Below are positions 1 through 7,108 of a stretch of DNA of 64,000 nt, one piece after another. Position 1 is the first letter of the stretch; each line of letters begins with the position of its first letter. The position numbers and the translations under genes are program-made. The notes under the pieces are model-generated. The model was not told the origin of the DNA. It ran no database searches and saw only the letters and a list, made by a program, of their open reading frames with translations. Location: contig DASWZN010000057.1 in assembly GCA_036404435.1 (NCBI GenBank), forward strand, positions 30,936 through 94,935, written 5' to 3'. Source of the DNA: DASWZN01 sp036404435 (GTDB taxonomy: Bacteria; Acidobacteriota; Terriglobia; Bryobacterales; Bryobacteraceae).

Positions 1-1253
1 GCTACCAGGTGGTTTACGGCGCCAAGCTGCGCGTCGACAACGGCGCCCGGGTGAAAGCCAACGACATCCTGGTGGAGTGGGACCCCTACACCTTCTCGAT
101 CCTGACCGAAGTGAGCGGGGTGGTCCACTTCAAGGACCTGATCGAGGGCATTTCCCTCCAGGAACAAATGGACGAGATCACCGGCATGTCCCACTGGGTG
201 GTGACGGATTCGCCGGACGAGAAGCGCATGCCCACTCTGGTGGTACGCCCGGCCGGCGGCGGCCGCGGCGAGGAGAAGCGCTACCTCATGCCGACCCACG
301 CCCACCTCACGGTGAAGGAAGGCGAGGAAGTGCACGCCGGCGACGTGCTGGCGAAGATCCCGCGCGCCACCACCAAGACCAAGGACATCACTGGCGGCCT
401 GCCGCGCGTGGTGGAACTGTTCGAAGCGCGCAAGCCGCGCGAGACCGCCATCATCGCGGAGATCAACGGCACGGTCAAATACGGCGAAGTCGTGAAGGCC
501 CAGCGCAAGGTCATCATTCGCGGCGACGACGGCCAGGAGCGCGAGTACCTGATTCCGCGCGGCGTCCACATCAATGTGCAGGAAGGGGAGCGCGTCAAAG
601 CCGGCGATCCGCTCATGGATGGCCCGCGCAACCCGCACGACATCCTGGACGTGCTCGGCGAGACCGAACTGCAGAAGTACCTGGTGAACGAAGTCCAGGA
701 AGTCTACCGGCTGCAGGGCGTCAACATCAACGACAAGCACCTGGAGACCATCGTGCGGCAGATGATGCGCTGGGTCCGGGTGGAGGACATCGGCGACACG
801 GAATTCCTGCCGGAGGAAGTCGTCGACAAGTTCAAGTTCCGGGAAGAGAACGAGAAGGTCATCATGGCAGGCGGGCGGCCGGCGCAGGGCAAGGCGCTGC
901 TGCTCGGCATCACCAAGGCGTCGCTCTCGACCGATTCGTTCATCTCCGCCGCCTCCTTCCAGGAGACCACGCGCGTGCTCACCGAGGCCGCCATCAACGG
1001 CAAGGTAGATTACTTGCGCGGCCTGAAGGAGAACGTGATCATGGGCCGCCTCATTCCCGCGGGCACCGGCATGGAGTATTACCGCCGGGTGAAGATCGCG
1101 GGCGAGGAGATCGAAGAAGAGGCGTTGGCGGAGGCCGAACCGCCAGTCCCCGAGGGTCTGGAAGGCTACGCCGACGAGACCCGGCTGCACTACGCGGGCG
1201 GCCTCTCGGAGACCGAGCCGGGCGTGGAGCTGGAGCCCTTCGACGCGGAGTAG
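1..1253 (+). CDS. rpoC: DNA-directed RNA polymerase subunit beta' (3' part)
   Basis: This is the C-terminal ~417 residues of the beta' subunit of RNA polymerase; the reading frame is open to the left edge, so the gene starts outside the window. The piece covers the Rpb1 domain-5 region. It shows the hybrid-motif repeats (HLTVKEGEEVHAGDVLAKIP and a second copy HINVQEGERVKAGDPL), the conserved VYRLQGVNINDKHLE helix, the segment TKASLSTDSFISAASFQETT, and LKENVIMGRLIPAGTG near the end, which are diagnostic of bacterial RpoC. The acidic tail after that is variable between phyla. The GTG at position 9 is internal. A clear intrinsic terminator follows 23 bases after the stop. Confidence 0.97.
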   Translation, partial: YQVVYGAKLRVDNGARVKANDILVEWDPYTFSILTEVSGVVHFKDLIEGISLQEQMDEITGMSHWVVTDSPDEKRMPTLVVRPAGGGRGEEKRYLMPTHAHLTVKEGEEVHAGDVLAKIPRATTKTKDITGGLPRVVELFEARKPRETAIIAEINGTVKYGEVVKAQRKVIIRGDDGQEREYLIPRGVHINVQEGERVKAGDPLMDGPRNPHDILDVLGETELQKYLVNEVQEVYRLQGVNINDKHLETIVRQMMRWVRVEDIGDTEFLPEEVVDKFKFREENEKVIMAGGRPAQGKALLLGITKASLSTDSFISAASFQETTRVLTEAAINGKVDYLRGLKENVIMGRLIPAGTGMEYYRRVKIAGEEIEEEALAEAEPPVPEGLEGYADETRLHYAGGLSETEPGVELEPFDAE

Positions 1254-1276
1254 CTTTCGGCCACCTGCCATCTATG

Positions 1277-1310
1277 AACGCCGGGCGGAAACGTCCGGCG
1301 TTTTTCTTTT
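1277..1310 (+). terminator. Intrinsic terminator after rpoC
   Basis: A perfect 8-bp stem (AACGCCGG at 1277-1284 with CCGGCGTT at 1295-1302) and a 10-base loop are followed directly by a T-rich run (TTTTTCTTTT, 1301-1310). This is the classical Rho-independent form and fits the end of the rpo operon. Confidence 0.93.
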
Positions 1311-1398
1311 GTGCTCGGTAAGGGAGCGCCAGCACGATCCGGCCATGGATCCGGCGCGCTGGCGCCGCGCCCCCGATCTGCGGTACAACAACAAGGTT

Positions 1399-1971
1399 AT
1401 GAAAGTCGTCGCCATCAGCGGGAGCGCACGCAGAGACGGAAACACCGCCATTCTCCTCCGGCACGTGCTGGGCGAGATGGAGAAAGAGGGTATCGAGACC
1501 GAGCTGATCCAGCTCAGCGGGAAGAAGATCCACGGCTGCCTCGCCTGCCGCGAGTGCTCCAAGAGAAAGGATCGCCGTTGCGCGCAAAAGGACGATTTCG
1601 GCAACGAATGCATCGCCAAAATGGAGGCCGCCGACGGAATTCTCCTCGGCTCTCCGACTTATGTCGCCGACATTTCGCCAGAAATCAAAGGGCTGATCGA
1701 CCGCGCCTGCCTGGTCGCCAAAGCCAACGGCGGCATGTTCCGGCGCAAGGCCGGCGCGTCAGTGGTAGCCGTGCGCAGGGCGGGGGCCATCCACGCCTTC
1801 GACGCCTTGAATCACTTCTTCCTGATCAGCGAGATGATCGTGCCCGGCTCCTCCTACTGGAACATCGCCATCGGCCGCGAAATCGGCGACGTCGAAAGCG
1901 ACACCGAGGGGATCGAGACCATGCGGACCCTCGGCCGCAACATGGCCTGGCTGATGAAGAAGCTAGGATAA
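1399..1971 (+). CDS. Iron-sulfur flavoprotein (flavodoxin-fold NAD(P)H-dependent reductase family)
   Basis: A 190-residue flavodoxin-fold protein. The N-terminus KVVAISGSARRDGNT is the FMN-phosphate loop of the NADPH-dependent FMN reductase family, and GSPTYVADIS is the second flavin loop. Cysteines at residues 47, 50, 53 and 61 form C-x2-C-x2-C-x7-C, the compact motif that in archaeal-type iron-sulfur flavoproteins binds a [4Fe-4S] cluster near FMN. It is therefore predicted to be a two-cofactor electron-transfer protein rather than a plain flavodoxin. The ATG at 1399 was chosen because the fold begins there; the frame opens 90 bases earlier without homology. The upstream ribosome site is weak (AAGG). 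The convergent peroxiredoxin gene ends 5 bases away. The substrate is unknown; a role in O2 or peroxide handling is an inference from family knowledge. Confidence 0.85.
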   Translation: MKVVAISGSARRDGNTAILLRHVLGEMEKEGIETELIQLSGKKIHGCLACRECSKRKDRRCAQKDDFGNECIAKMEAADGILLGSPTYVADISPEIKGLIDRACLVAKANGGMFRRKAGASVVAVRRAGAIHAFDALNHFFLISEMIVPGSSYWNIAIGREIGDVESDTEGIETMRTLGRNMAWLMKKLG

Positions 1972-1976
1972 CCCGG

Positions 1977-2492
1977 CTACTTCCCCGCCGCCGCGCCGAT
2001 CGCCGCCAGCACTTCCTCGCTGTGGTGCGAAGGATCGACGCCGGTCCACACCTTGGCCAGCTTACCGTCCGGATCGATCAGGAAGGTGTTGCGCGCCGCC
2101 ATTCCATTGGCGCGAAGCGAACCGTACTGGTCCGACACCTTCTTCTCCGTGTCGGCCAGCAGCTTGAAAGTCAGCCCCTGCTTGGCGCAGAAGTCCTGGT
2201 GGCTGTCCGTGGAATCCACGCTGACGCCGACGATCATGGCGTTGAGTTGCTCGTACTTGGAAAGATCGCGCTGGAAGTTGTGCGCTTCGATGGTGCAGCC
2301 GGGCGTGTTGTCCCGGGGATAGAAGTACAGCACCACCCACTTGCCCCGCAGATCGTTCAGGGCGATCTTGCTCCCATCCTGGGACGGCAGCGTGAATCCG
2401 GGCGCCGGCTGGCCCACCGGCGGGACGGCGTCGGCTGCGAACAGCGATGCGGCTGCCAACACAAAGACGGCCGCGAGTCCAATATGGTTCAT
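1977..2492 (-). CDS. Secreted peroxiredoxin, BCP/PrxQ type
   Basis: A 171-residue thioredoxin-fold peroxidase with an N-terminal hydrophobic signal segment (residues 1-20, ending SLFAAD), so probably exported. The active-site motif YPRDNTPGCT carries the peroxidatic cysteine at residue 66. In two-cysteine PrxQ/BCP the resolving cysteine lies five residues later; here that position is His71, so the enzyme would act as a 1-Cys type or use a partner thiol. One other cysteine (Cys102) is present. The start at 2492 follows a strong GAGGAGGGG ribosome site; the frame is open 63 bases further upstream. It lies 71 bases downstream of the transglutaminase gene on the same strand and could be co-transcribed. 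Confidence 0.9.
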   Translation of the reverse strand: MNHIGLAAVFVLAAASLFAADAVPPVGQPAPGFTLPSQDGSKIALNDLRGKWVVLYFYPRDNTPGCTIEAHNFQRDLSKYEQLNAMIVGVSVDSTDSHQDFCAKQGLTFKLLADTEKKVSDQYGSLRANGMAARNTFLIDPDGKLAKVWTGVDPSHHSEEVLAAIGAAAGK

Positions 2493-2563
2493 GGGTACCC
2501 CTCCTCGAGAATTCCCTTCTACTGATGAGTATAGCCGACGGCTTGGCACCGCCATGGACCGGG

Positions 2564-3385
2564 CTACTCTTCAACCTGCATCGAAATCGCAAAGGTGATG
2601 TCGGACGCCGCGGCGCCACGGTACGATCCCGAGATGGGAGCCGCGAGACGCGGATCGGCGGCCGCCGCCACGGCCACGTGACCGGTGGAAACCGCGAGCC
2701 CTTGGGATGGATCGTAGCCTCGCCAGCCTCCGCCCATCAGATACACTTCCGCCCAGGCATGCATCTGGGCCTGCGTATCGAAGACGGCGCCGCTCTCGTA
2801 CCCGCTTACGAAACGCGCCGCGATGCCCACGCTTCGACAAGCCGAGCAGAACAACACCGCGAGATCCCGGCAGGTTCCTTCCCGCTCGCGCAGGGTGACC
2901 TCCGGCGGGTTCGCCGGCCCGTCATCGCGGATCACATGGCGAAACGCTTCGAATAAGCGCCGGTTCAGAGCGGTCAGAAAGGGCAGCGTTTCCGCTTCCC
3001 CGATCTCCCGGACAAACTCGCCCACGGACGCAGCCACGCTCCCCGCGTCCCGATAGGGGGCCAGCGCCGAACGCAGAGGTTCGGGATACGCCGCGGGCGG
3101 GCCGTTGGGCACATAGTCGAACGGGTTCTCGCGCCGCGTTTCGACCTGGAAGGAACTCCGCACCGACAGTTCCGGCAGCAGACGACTGAACCACGTCTCC
3201 ACGACTACGTTGCCGTCCTGATCGAGGCACTCGGTGCGGCCCGCAGGATCCGGCGAGATCTCGAGCGCGTATCGGAGGAGGTGCTGGGCGCCATCCTCGC
3301 GCGGCCGCAAACGGAAGGTGTGCGGCTCCGGGTACACCGGGGCCCGGTAGCGGTACAGCGTGGAATGCGTGACCGCTATTCTCAT
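2564..3385 (-). CDS. Transglutaminase-like cysteine protease (last gene of Anbu operon)
   Basis: A 273-residue protein of the bacterial transglutaminase-like family (COG1305): an N-terminal beta domain (residues 1 to ~130) followed by the papain-like core. The triad is visible as Cys in GTCRDLA (about residue 170), His in MHAWAEVY and Asp in GYDPSQG. It begins with an ATGA overlap on the Anbu peptidase stop, which fixes the start at 3385 and implies translational coupling; the open frame upstream of it is only the Anbu gene read in another frame. Family knowledge: this protein class recurs beside Anbu, alpha-E and permuted ATP-grasp genes. In that setting it may cleave or transfer isopeptide bonds. 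The substrate is unknown. Confidence 0.9.
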   Translation of the reverse strand: MRIAVTHSTLYRYRAPVYPEPHTFRLRPREDGAQHLLRYALEISPDPAGRTECLDQDGNVVVETWFSRLLPELSVRSSFQVETRRENPFDYVPNGPPAAYPEPLRSALAPYRDAGSVAASVGEFVREIGEAETLPFLTALNRRLFEAFRHVIRDDGPANPPEVTLREREGTCRDLAVLFCSACRSVGIAARFVSGYESGAVFDTQAQMHAWAEVYLMGGGWRGYDPSQGLAVSTGHVAVAAAADPRLAAPISGSYRGAAASDITFAISMQVEE

Positions 3386-4125
3386 GCCGGCAGTTCGTCG
3401 CGCGTGAGCTTGGAGAACGCCGCCTCGATCCACTCCGAAGGCAGCTCGTGAACAGCGCGCCGCATGCGCTCCTGCCACCAGGCGGAGATCTCGCGCAAGT
3501 CGTCGCGGTCGTAGCGCTGCTCGACCAGCGCAAAACTTCCTTTCGAGTAGAGGATCACGTCCATGGGGAAGCCCACGTCGGCCGCGCACAGCCGCGTCGC
3601 GTCGAAGGCCAGCAGCCCGACCTTGAAGGCGTACAGCATGGAGTCGGCTCGCGTCAGGGAGCGCTCGAGGATGGGCTTGCCGAATCCCGACGCGCCGATA
3701 ATCTGGTACGGCGTGTCGGGGCCCACTTCGACCCAGTTTCCCTCGGGGTAAATCAGAAAAAGCCGGTGAGCCGAATCACCGGCCATCTGGCCGCCGATCA
3801 GCGAATACGCGTTGAACTTCAGCTCGGCGCGTTCGAGCGCGGCGGCGTCTTCCGTGGCCACGCGTCGAACCTGCTGCGCGTACAGATTCACCACCTTGTA
3901 CAGCCGGTCGCGCGCCGCCGACTCGCGCGCAAACGCCTCCTCGAAATACAGCAGGATCTTGTCCCGCAGGGAACGCAGGCCGGAATTCATCACGAAGAAC
4001 GCGAATCCCGGGCCCTGGTAACTGGCGGTCTTCTTGGCAACCAGCGTTTCGTTGCCGGCCACCACGCGCGCATCCGCAATGGCAACCAGGCCTTGATCGA
4101 CGGTGATCCCCAGGCAGAAGGTCAT
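3382..4125 (-). CDS. Anbu proteasome-like peptidase (ancestral beta subunit)
   Basis: A 247-residue Ntn-hydrolase of the proteasome-beta superfamily. It begins MTFCLGITVDQGLVAIADAR; after Met removal Thr2 would be the N-terminal nucleophile, and the following strand with the Asp in IADAR matches the beta-subunit fold. Length and sequence fit Anbu rather than HslV (~175 residues). It sits 12 bases after the alpha-E gene and overlaps the transglutaminase gene by ATGA. Anbu proteins form open helical or ring-like assemblies in other bacteria (established family knowledge); their cellular substrate is unresolved. The conserved neighbours suggest it trims peptides made by the ATP-grasp/alpha-E pair; this is an inference. 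Confidence 0.9.
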   Translation of the reverse strand: MTFCLGITVDQGLVAIADARVVAGNETLVAKKTASYQGPGFAFFVMNSGLRSLRDKILLYFEEAFARESAARDRLYKVVNLYAQQVRRVATEDAAALERAELKFNAYSLIGGQMAGDSAHRLFLIYPEGNWVEVGPDTPYQIIGASGFGKPILERSLTRADSMLYAFKVGLLAFDATRLCAADVGFPMDVILYSKGSFALVEQRYDRDDLREISAWWQERMRRAVHELPSEWIEAAFSKLTRDELPA

Positions 4126-4137
4126 AGTTTCATGATG

Positions 4138-5127
4138 TCATGCGGCGGTGCCGGCCGAATGAGGCCTCCGGGCGAAGAAGTCGCCCAGGATGCATTCATC
4201 GATTGCGTTCATTCTCGTCTGTAGGGCGTCGAAGAACTCGTGCAGCCCCGCCTTTAGAATGGCCTCCACCTGCGCATAGTCCAGCTCGGAGCGCAGCATT
4301 CCGATGCGCTGCTCGGAAGCGCAGGAGAAGGCCCCCGGGCGCGTCCCCGTGATGGAGTGGAGCGACGCGTCCGCCAGTCCGATGCAGTAGCGCACGGCGC
4401 GGGGAAACTCGCCGTCCAGAAGCAGAAACTCCACGATGCGGTCGGGGGAAATGCGGCCGAACCGCTTGCGGTACATCTCGAAACCGCTGACCGACTTGAG
4501 GACCGCGGCCCATTGGATGTCGTCGTAGGGCGTGCCGATGTCGCTCACGGAAGGCAGCAGGACGAAGTACTTCACGTCCAGCATGCGAGTGGTCTTGTCC
4601 GCGCGCTCCAGCATGCCGCCCACCCGGATGAAGTGCCAGGCCTCGTTGTGGGACATGGTCGCATGGGTGATGCCCTGAAATAAATGACAGGCCATGCGCA
4701 CCTGGTGGCAGAATTCCGGCAGCGCCGCGGGCAGCGGTTTGCGGCTCTCTTCCGAGATCAGCAGGTGGAGCGTGTTGATCTGCTCCCACATCTCGCTGGA
4801 GATGGTGTCGCGAACGGAGCGCGCGTTCTCGCGGGCGGCCAGCACGCAGGAACAGATGGAGTTGGGATTCTCCGCATCGAACGCCAGGAAGCGGACCACG
4901 TTTTCCTTGGTAGCCGTCCCGTAGCGCTTGAGGAAGGCGGCGCGGTCGCCGCTGGTGTCGACGACGGGCTGCCACTGGTCTCCAGCCCCGCGCGGCGAGT
5001 CGAGCATCAGGTTGTGGTTCACGCCGATGAAGCGCGCCACATTCTCGGCGCGCTCGGTATACCGCCCCATCCAGTAGACGGCGTCGGCAACGCGGCTGAG
5101 AAGAGGCTTGGGTCGCGCGGCCGTCAT
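4138..5127 (-). CDS. Alpha-E domain protein (COG2307)
   Basis: A 329-residue, mostly alpha-helical alpha-E family protein. The family signature is at the N-terminus: LLSRVADAVYWMGRYTERAE, then NVARFIGVNHNLML, and later the segment ENARSVRDTISSEMWEQINT. No catalytic residues are established for this family. The ATG at 5127 overlaps the stop of the ATP-grasp gene by ATGA. Genes of this type almost always follow a circularly permuted ATP-grasp gene, as here, and both are proposed to make or modify small peptides (published comparative genomics). Length is normal for the family (~310-330). Confidence 0.92.
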   Translation of the reverse strand: MTAARPKPLLSRVADAVYWMGRYTERAENVARFIGVNHNLMLDSPRGAGDQWQPVVDTSGDRAAFLKRYGTATKENVVRFLAFDAENPNSICSCVLAARENARSVRDTISSEMWEQINTLHLLISEESRKPLPAALPEFCHQVRMACHLFQGITHATMSHNEAWHFIRVGGMLERADKTTRMLDVKYFVLLPSVSDIGTPYDDIQWAAVLKSVSGFEMYRKRFGRISPDRIVEFLLLDGEFPRAVRYCIGLADASLHSITGTRPGAFSCASEQRIGMLRSELDYAQVEAILKAGLHEFFDALQTRMNAIDECILGDFFARRPHSAGTAA

Positions 5128-6590
5128 TGTTGCTGCTGTCCTTCCTCGGCCGCGGGCGCCTGGGCCTGCACCCAGGTGTCCTTGCTGCCGCCTCCCTGCG
5201 AGGAATTCACCACCAAGGAGCCTTTGGTCATGGCCACCCGCGTCAACCCGCCGGGCAGCACGTAGATGTCTTTCCCGCAAAGAATGTACGGACGCAGATC
5301 CACGTGCCGGCCCTCGAAATGGTCGCCCACGATGGTGGGCACGCGCGAAAGCGCCAAGGTCGGCTGGGCAATGTAATTGCGCGGATTGGCCTGGATCTTT
5401 TCCGCGAACTCTTCCTGCTGCTTGGTGGTGGAATGCGGACCCACCAGCATTCCATAGCCGCCGGATTCGTTGGCCGATTTCACGACCAGCTCGCCGAGGT
5501 GCTCCAGCACGTACGCGCGATCGCTGTCCCGCCAGCAGAGGTAGGTGGGAACGTTGGGAAGAATCGCGTCGGCGTCCTCGTAATAGCGGATGATCTCGGG
5601 AACGTAGGCGTAAATCACCTTGTCGTCGGCCACGCCGTTTCCGGGCGCGTTGGCGAGCGCCACGCGTCCGTCCCTGTAAGCTTCCATCAGGCCGGCGACG
5701 CCGAGCTGGGAGTCGGCGCGGAACGCTTCCGGGTCGAGAAAATCGTCGTCGATGCGCCGGTAGATCACGTCCACCCGCTCCAGACCCTTGGTGGTGCGCA
5801 TGAAGACGCGGCCTCCGTCCACCAGCAGATCGCGGCCCTCCACCAGTTGCACGCCCATCTGCTGCGCCAGGAAACTGTGCTCGAAATAGGCGGAATTGTA
5901 AATGCCGGGGGTGAGCAGCACCACGCTCGGGTTGGCGGGAGCGCCGGGCGCGATGGATTCCAGCATCTCGAGCAGATGGCTGGGGTAGTCGTTGACCGGC
6001 CGGACCGAAAGCCCCTCGAAGACCGCCGGGAAAATGGTCTTCAGCACCTCGCGATTTTCGAGCACGTAAGACACTCCGGAGGGCACGCGGAGATTGTCCT
6101 CCAGGACGTAATACACGCCGTCGCGATCGCGAACCAGGTCCGTTCCGGTCACGTGGCACCACACGCGCCAGGGCGGATTCAGGCCGTGACACTGCTTCCG
6201 GTAGGAGACCGCCGAGAGCACCACGTCGCGGGGAATGACGCCGTCCCGAAGGATCTTCTGGTCGTGATAGATGTCGTCGATGAACGCGTTGAGGGCGTGA
6301 ACGCGCTGCTTGAGGCCGCGCTCGATATGCTCCCATTCGCCGGCCGGCACGATGCGCGGGATGAGGTCGAAAGGGAAGATCCTTTCCTTGCCGGCGGAAT
6401 CGCCATAGACGTTGAAGGTGATGCCCATCTGCAGCAGCAGGCGCTCCGCGGCATGTTTGTAGCGCAGCAGATGGCCGTCGGAGAGGGACTCGACGGTTTC
6501 GACCAGGAGGCGGGCATGGGGCCGGGGCTTGCCGGCGCAGTCGAACATCTCGTCGTAGAAGCCTTGCGTATCGTAGGACGAGAAGTACAT
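5124..6590 (-). CDS. Circularly permuted type 2 ATP-grasp protein (COG2308)
   Basis: A 488-residue cytoplasmic protein whose N-terminal YDEMFDCAGKPRPHARLLVE and later RDRDGVYYVLEDNLRVPSG and VVKSANESGGYGMLVGP are hallmarks of the circularly permuted ATP-grasp family; GGYGMLVG is the glycine-rich ATP loop and VLEDNLRVPSG carries metal/ATP ligands. ATP-grasp enzymes join a carboxylate to an amine through an acyl phosphate; the substrate is unknown here. It is the first gene of a four-gene operon (ATP-grasp, alpha-E, Anbu, transglutaminase), linked by two ATGA overlaps and one 12-base gap. No good Shine-Dalgarno sequence precedes the ATG at 6590. The ~100 bases between it and the GYD gene should hold the promoter, but I see no clear one. 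Confidence 0.93.
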   Translation of the reverse strand: MYFSSYDTQGFYDEMFDCAGKPRPHARLLVETVESLSDGHLLRYKHAAERLLLQMGITFNVYGDSAGKERIFPFDLIPRIVPAGEWEHIERGLKQRVHALNAFIDDIYHDQKILRDGVIPRDVVLSAVSYRKQCHGLNPPWRVWCHVTGTDLVRDRDGVYYVLEDNLRVPSGVSYVLENREVLKTIFPAVFEGLSVRPVNDYPSHLLEMLESIAPGAPANPSVVLLTPGIYNSAYFEHSFLAQQMGVQLVEGRDLLVDGGRVFMRTTKGLERVDVIYRRIDDDFLDPEAFRADSQLGVAGLMEAYRDGRVALANAPGNGVADDKVIYAYVPEIIRYYEDADAILPNVPTYLCWRDSDRAYVLEHLGELVVKSANESGGYGMLVGPHSTTKQQEEFAEKIQANPRNYIAQPTLALSRVPTIVGDHFEGRHVDLRPYILCGKDIYVLPGGLTRVAMTKGSLVVNSSQGGGSKDTWVQAQAPAAEEGQQQQ

Positions 6591-6696
6591 AGGGGCGCAT
6601 CTTCATGGTGGCGCAAGACTGGGGGAAAGGGAAACCGATTTAATTTATGGGGCCGATCCGGTTTTTCAATACGGGAGCCGGCCCCATGGCGCCACT

Positions 6697-7038
6697 CTAT
6701 CGGGCCGTCTGAGTCTGGACGACGGGCTTGTAGCCGGAGGCGGCGGCCTTCTTCATGGCCTCCATTCCTTCTTGAACCGTAAGCAACGGCGTCGTCTTGA
6801 CGGCCCTGCAGGAACCGCCCGCGGAGATGGCCATCGCGAACGCCGCCGCGCTGACGCTGTCTGGCAAATCCACGATCACCACCACGTCGTAGTCGCCAAA
6901 GGACAGCCATGACCGCTCGATCTTGCCGCCCAACTTCTCGACGGTTGCTTGCACCACCTGGAACCGGTCCTGGGGGTTCTTCACCAGGATTCCCCACGCC
7001 TCGGATGTGTACGCAGCTTCAACGAGGAAACTTGACAT
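6697..7038 (-). CDS. GYD-domain protein
   Basis: A 113-residue small protein of the GYD family, named for the motif seen here as FGDYDVVVIVDLPD (about residues 46-60). The family forms ferredoxin-like alpha/beta folds of unknown function. A strong ribosome site (AGGAGGGG) lies upstream of the ATG at 7038. The last ~15 residues (ending VVQTQTAR) are probably a flexible tail. It lies 106 bases upstream of the ATP-grasp operon on the same strand, so it could belong to the same transcript, but GYD proteins are not standard members of Anbu operons. Confidence 0.85.
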   Translation of the reverse strand: MSSFLVEAAYTSEAWGILVKNPQDRFQVVQATVEKLGGKIERSWLSFGDYDVVVIVDLPDSVSAAAFAMAISAGGSCRAVKTTPLLTVQEGMEAMKKAAASGYKPVVQTQTAR

Positions 7039-7108
7039 ACTCGGCCCCTCCTTCTAGGCGCAGAATACACCCGCGGGCCGGGGCGGCGCAATGACCGCGC
7101 CGGGCCAC

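Noticed and set aside
2341..2598. Small plus-strand frames over the peroxiredoxin/transglutaminase gap
   Set aside because: They overlap real minus-strand genes and have no ribosome site or protein-like composition.
5127..6782. Long plus-strand open frame (551 codons) opposite the ATP-grasp gene
   Set aside because: It mirrors the minus-strand gene, is rich in His/Arg/Gly/Val as expected for antisense of GC-rich coding DNA, and shows no domain.
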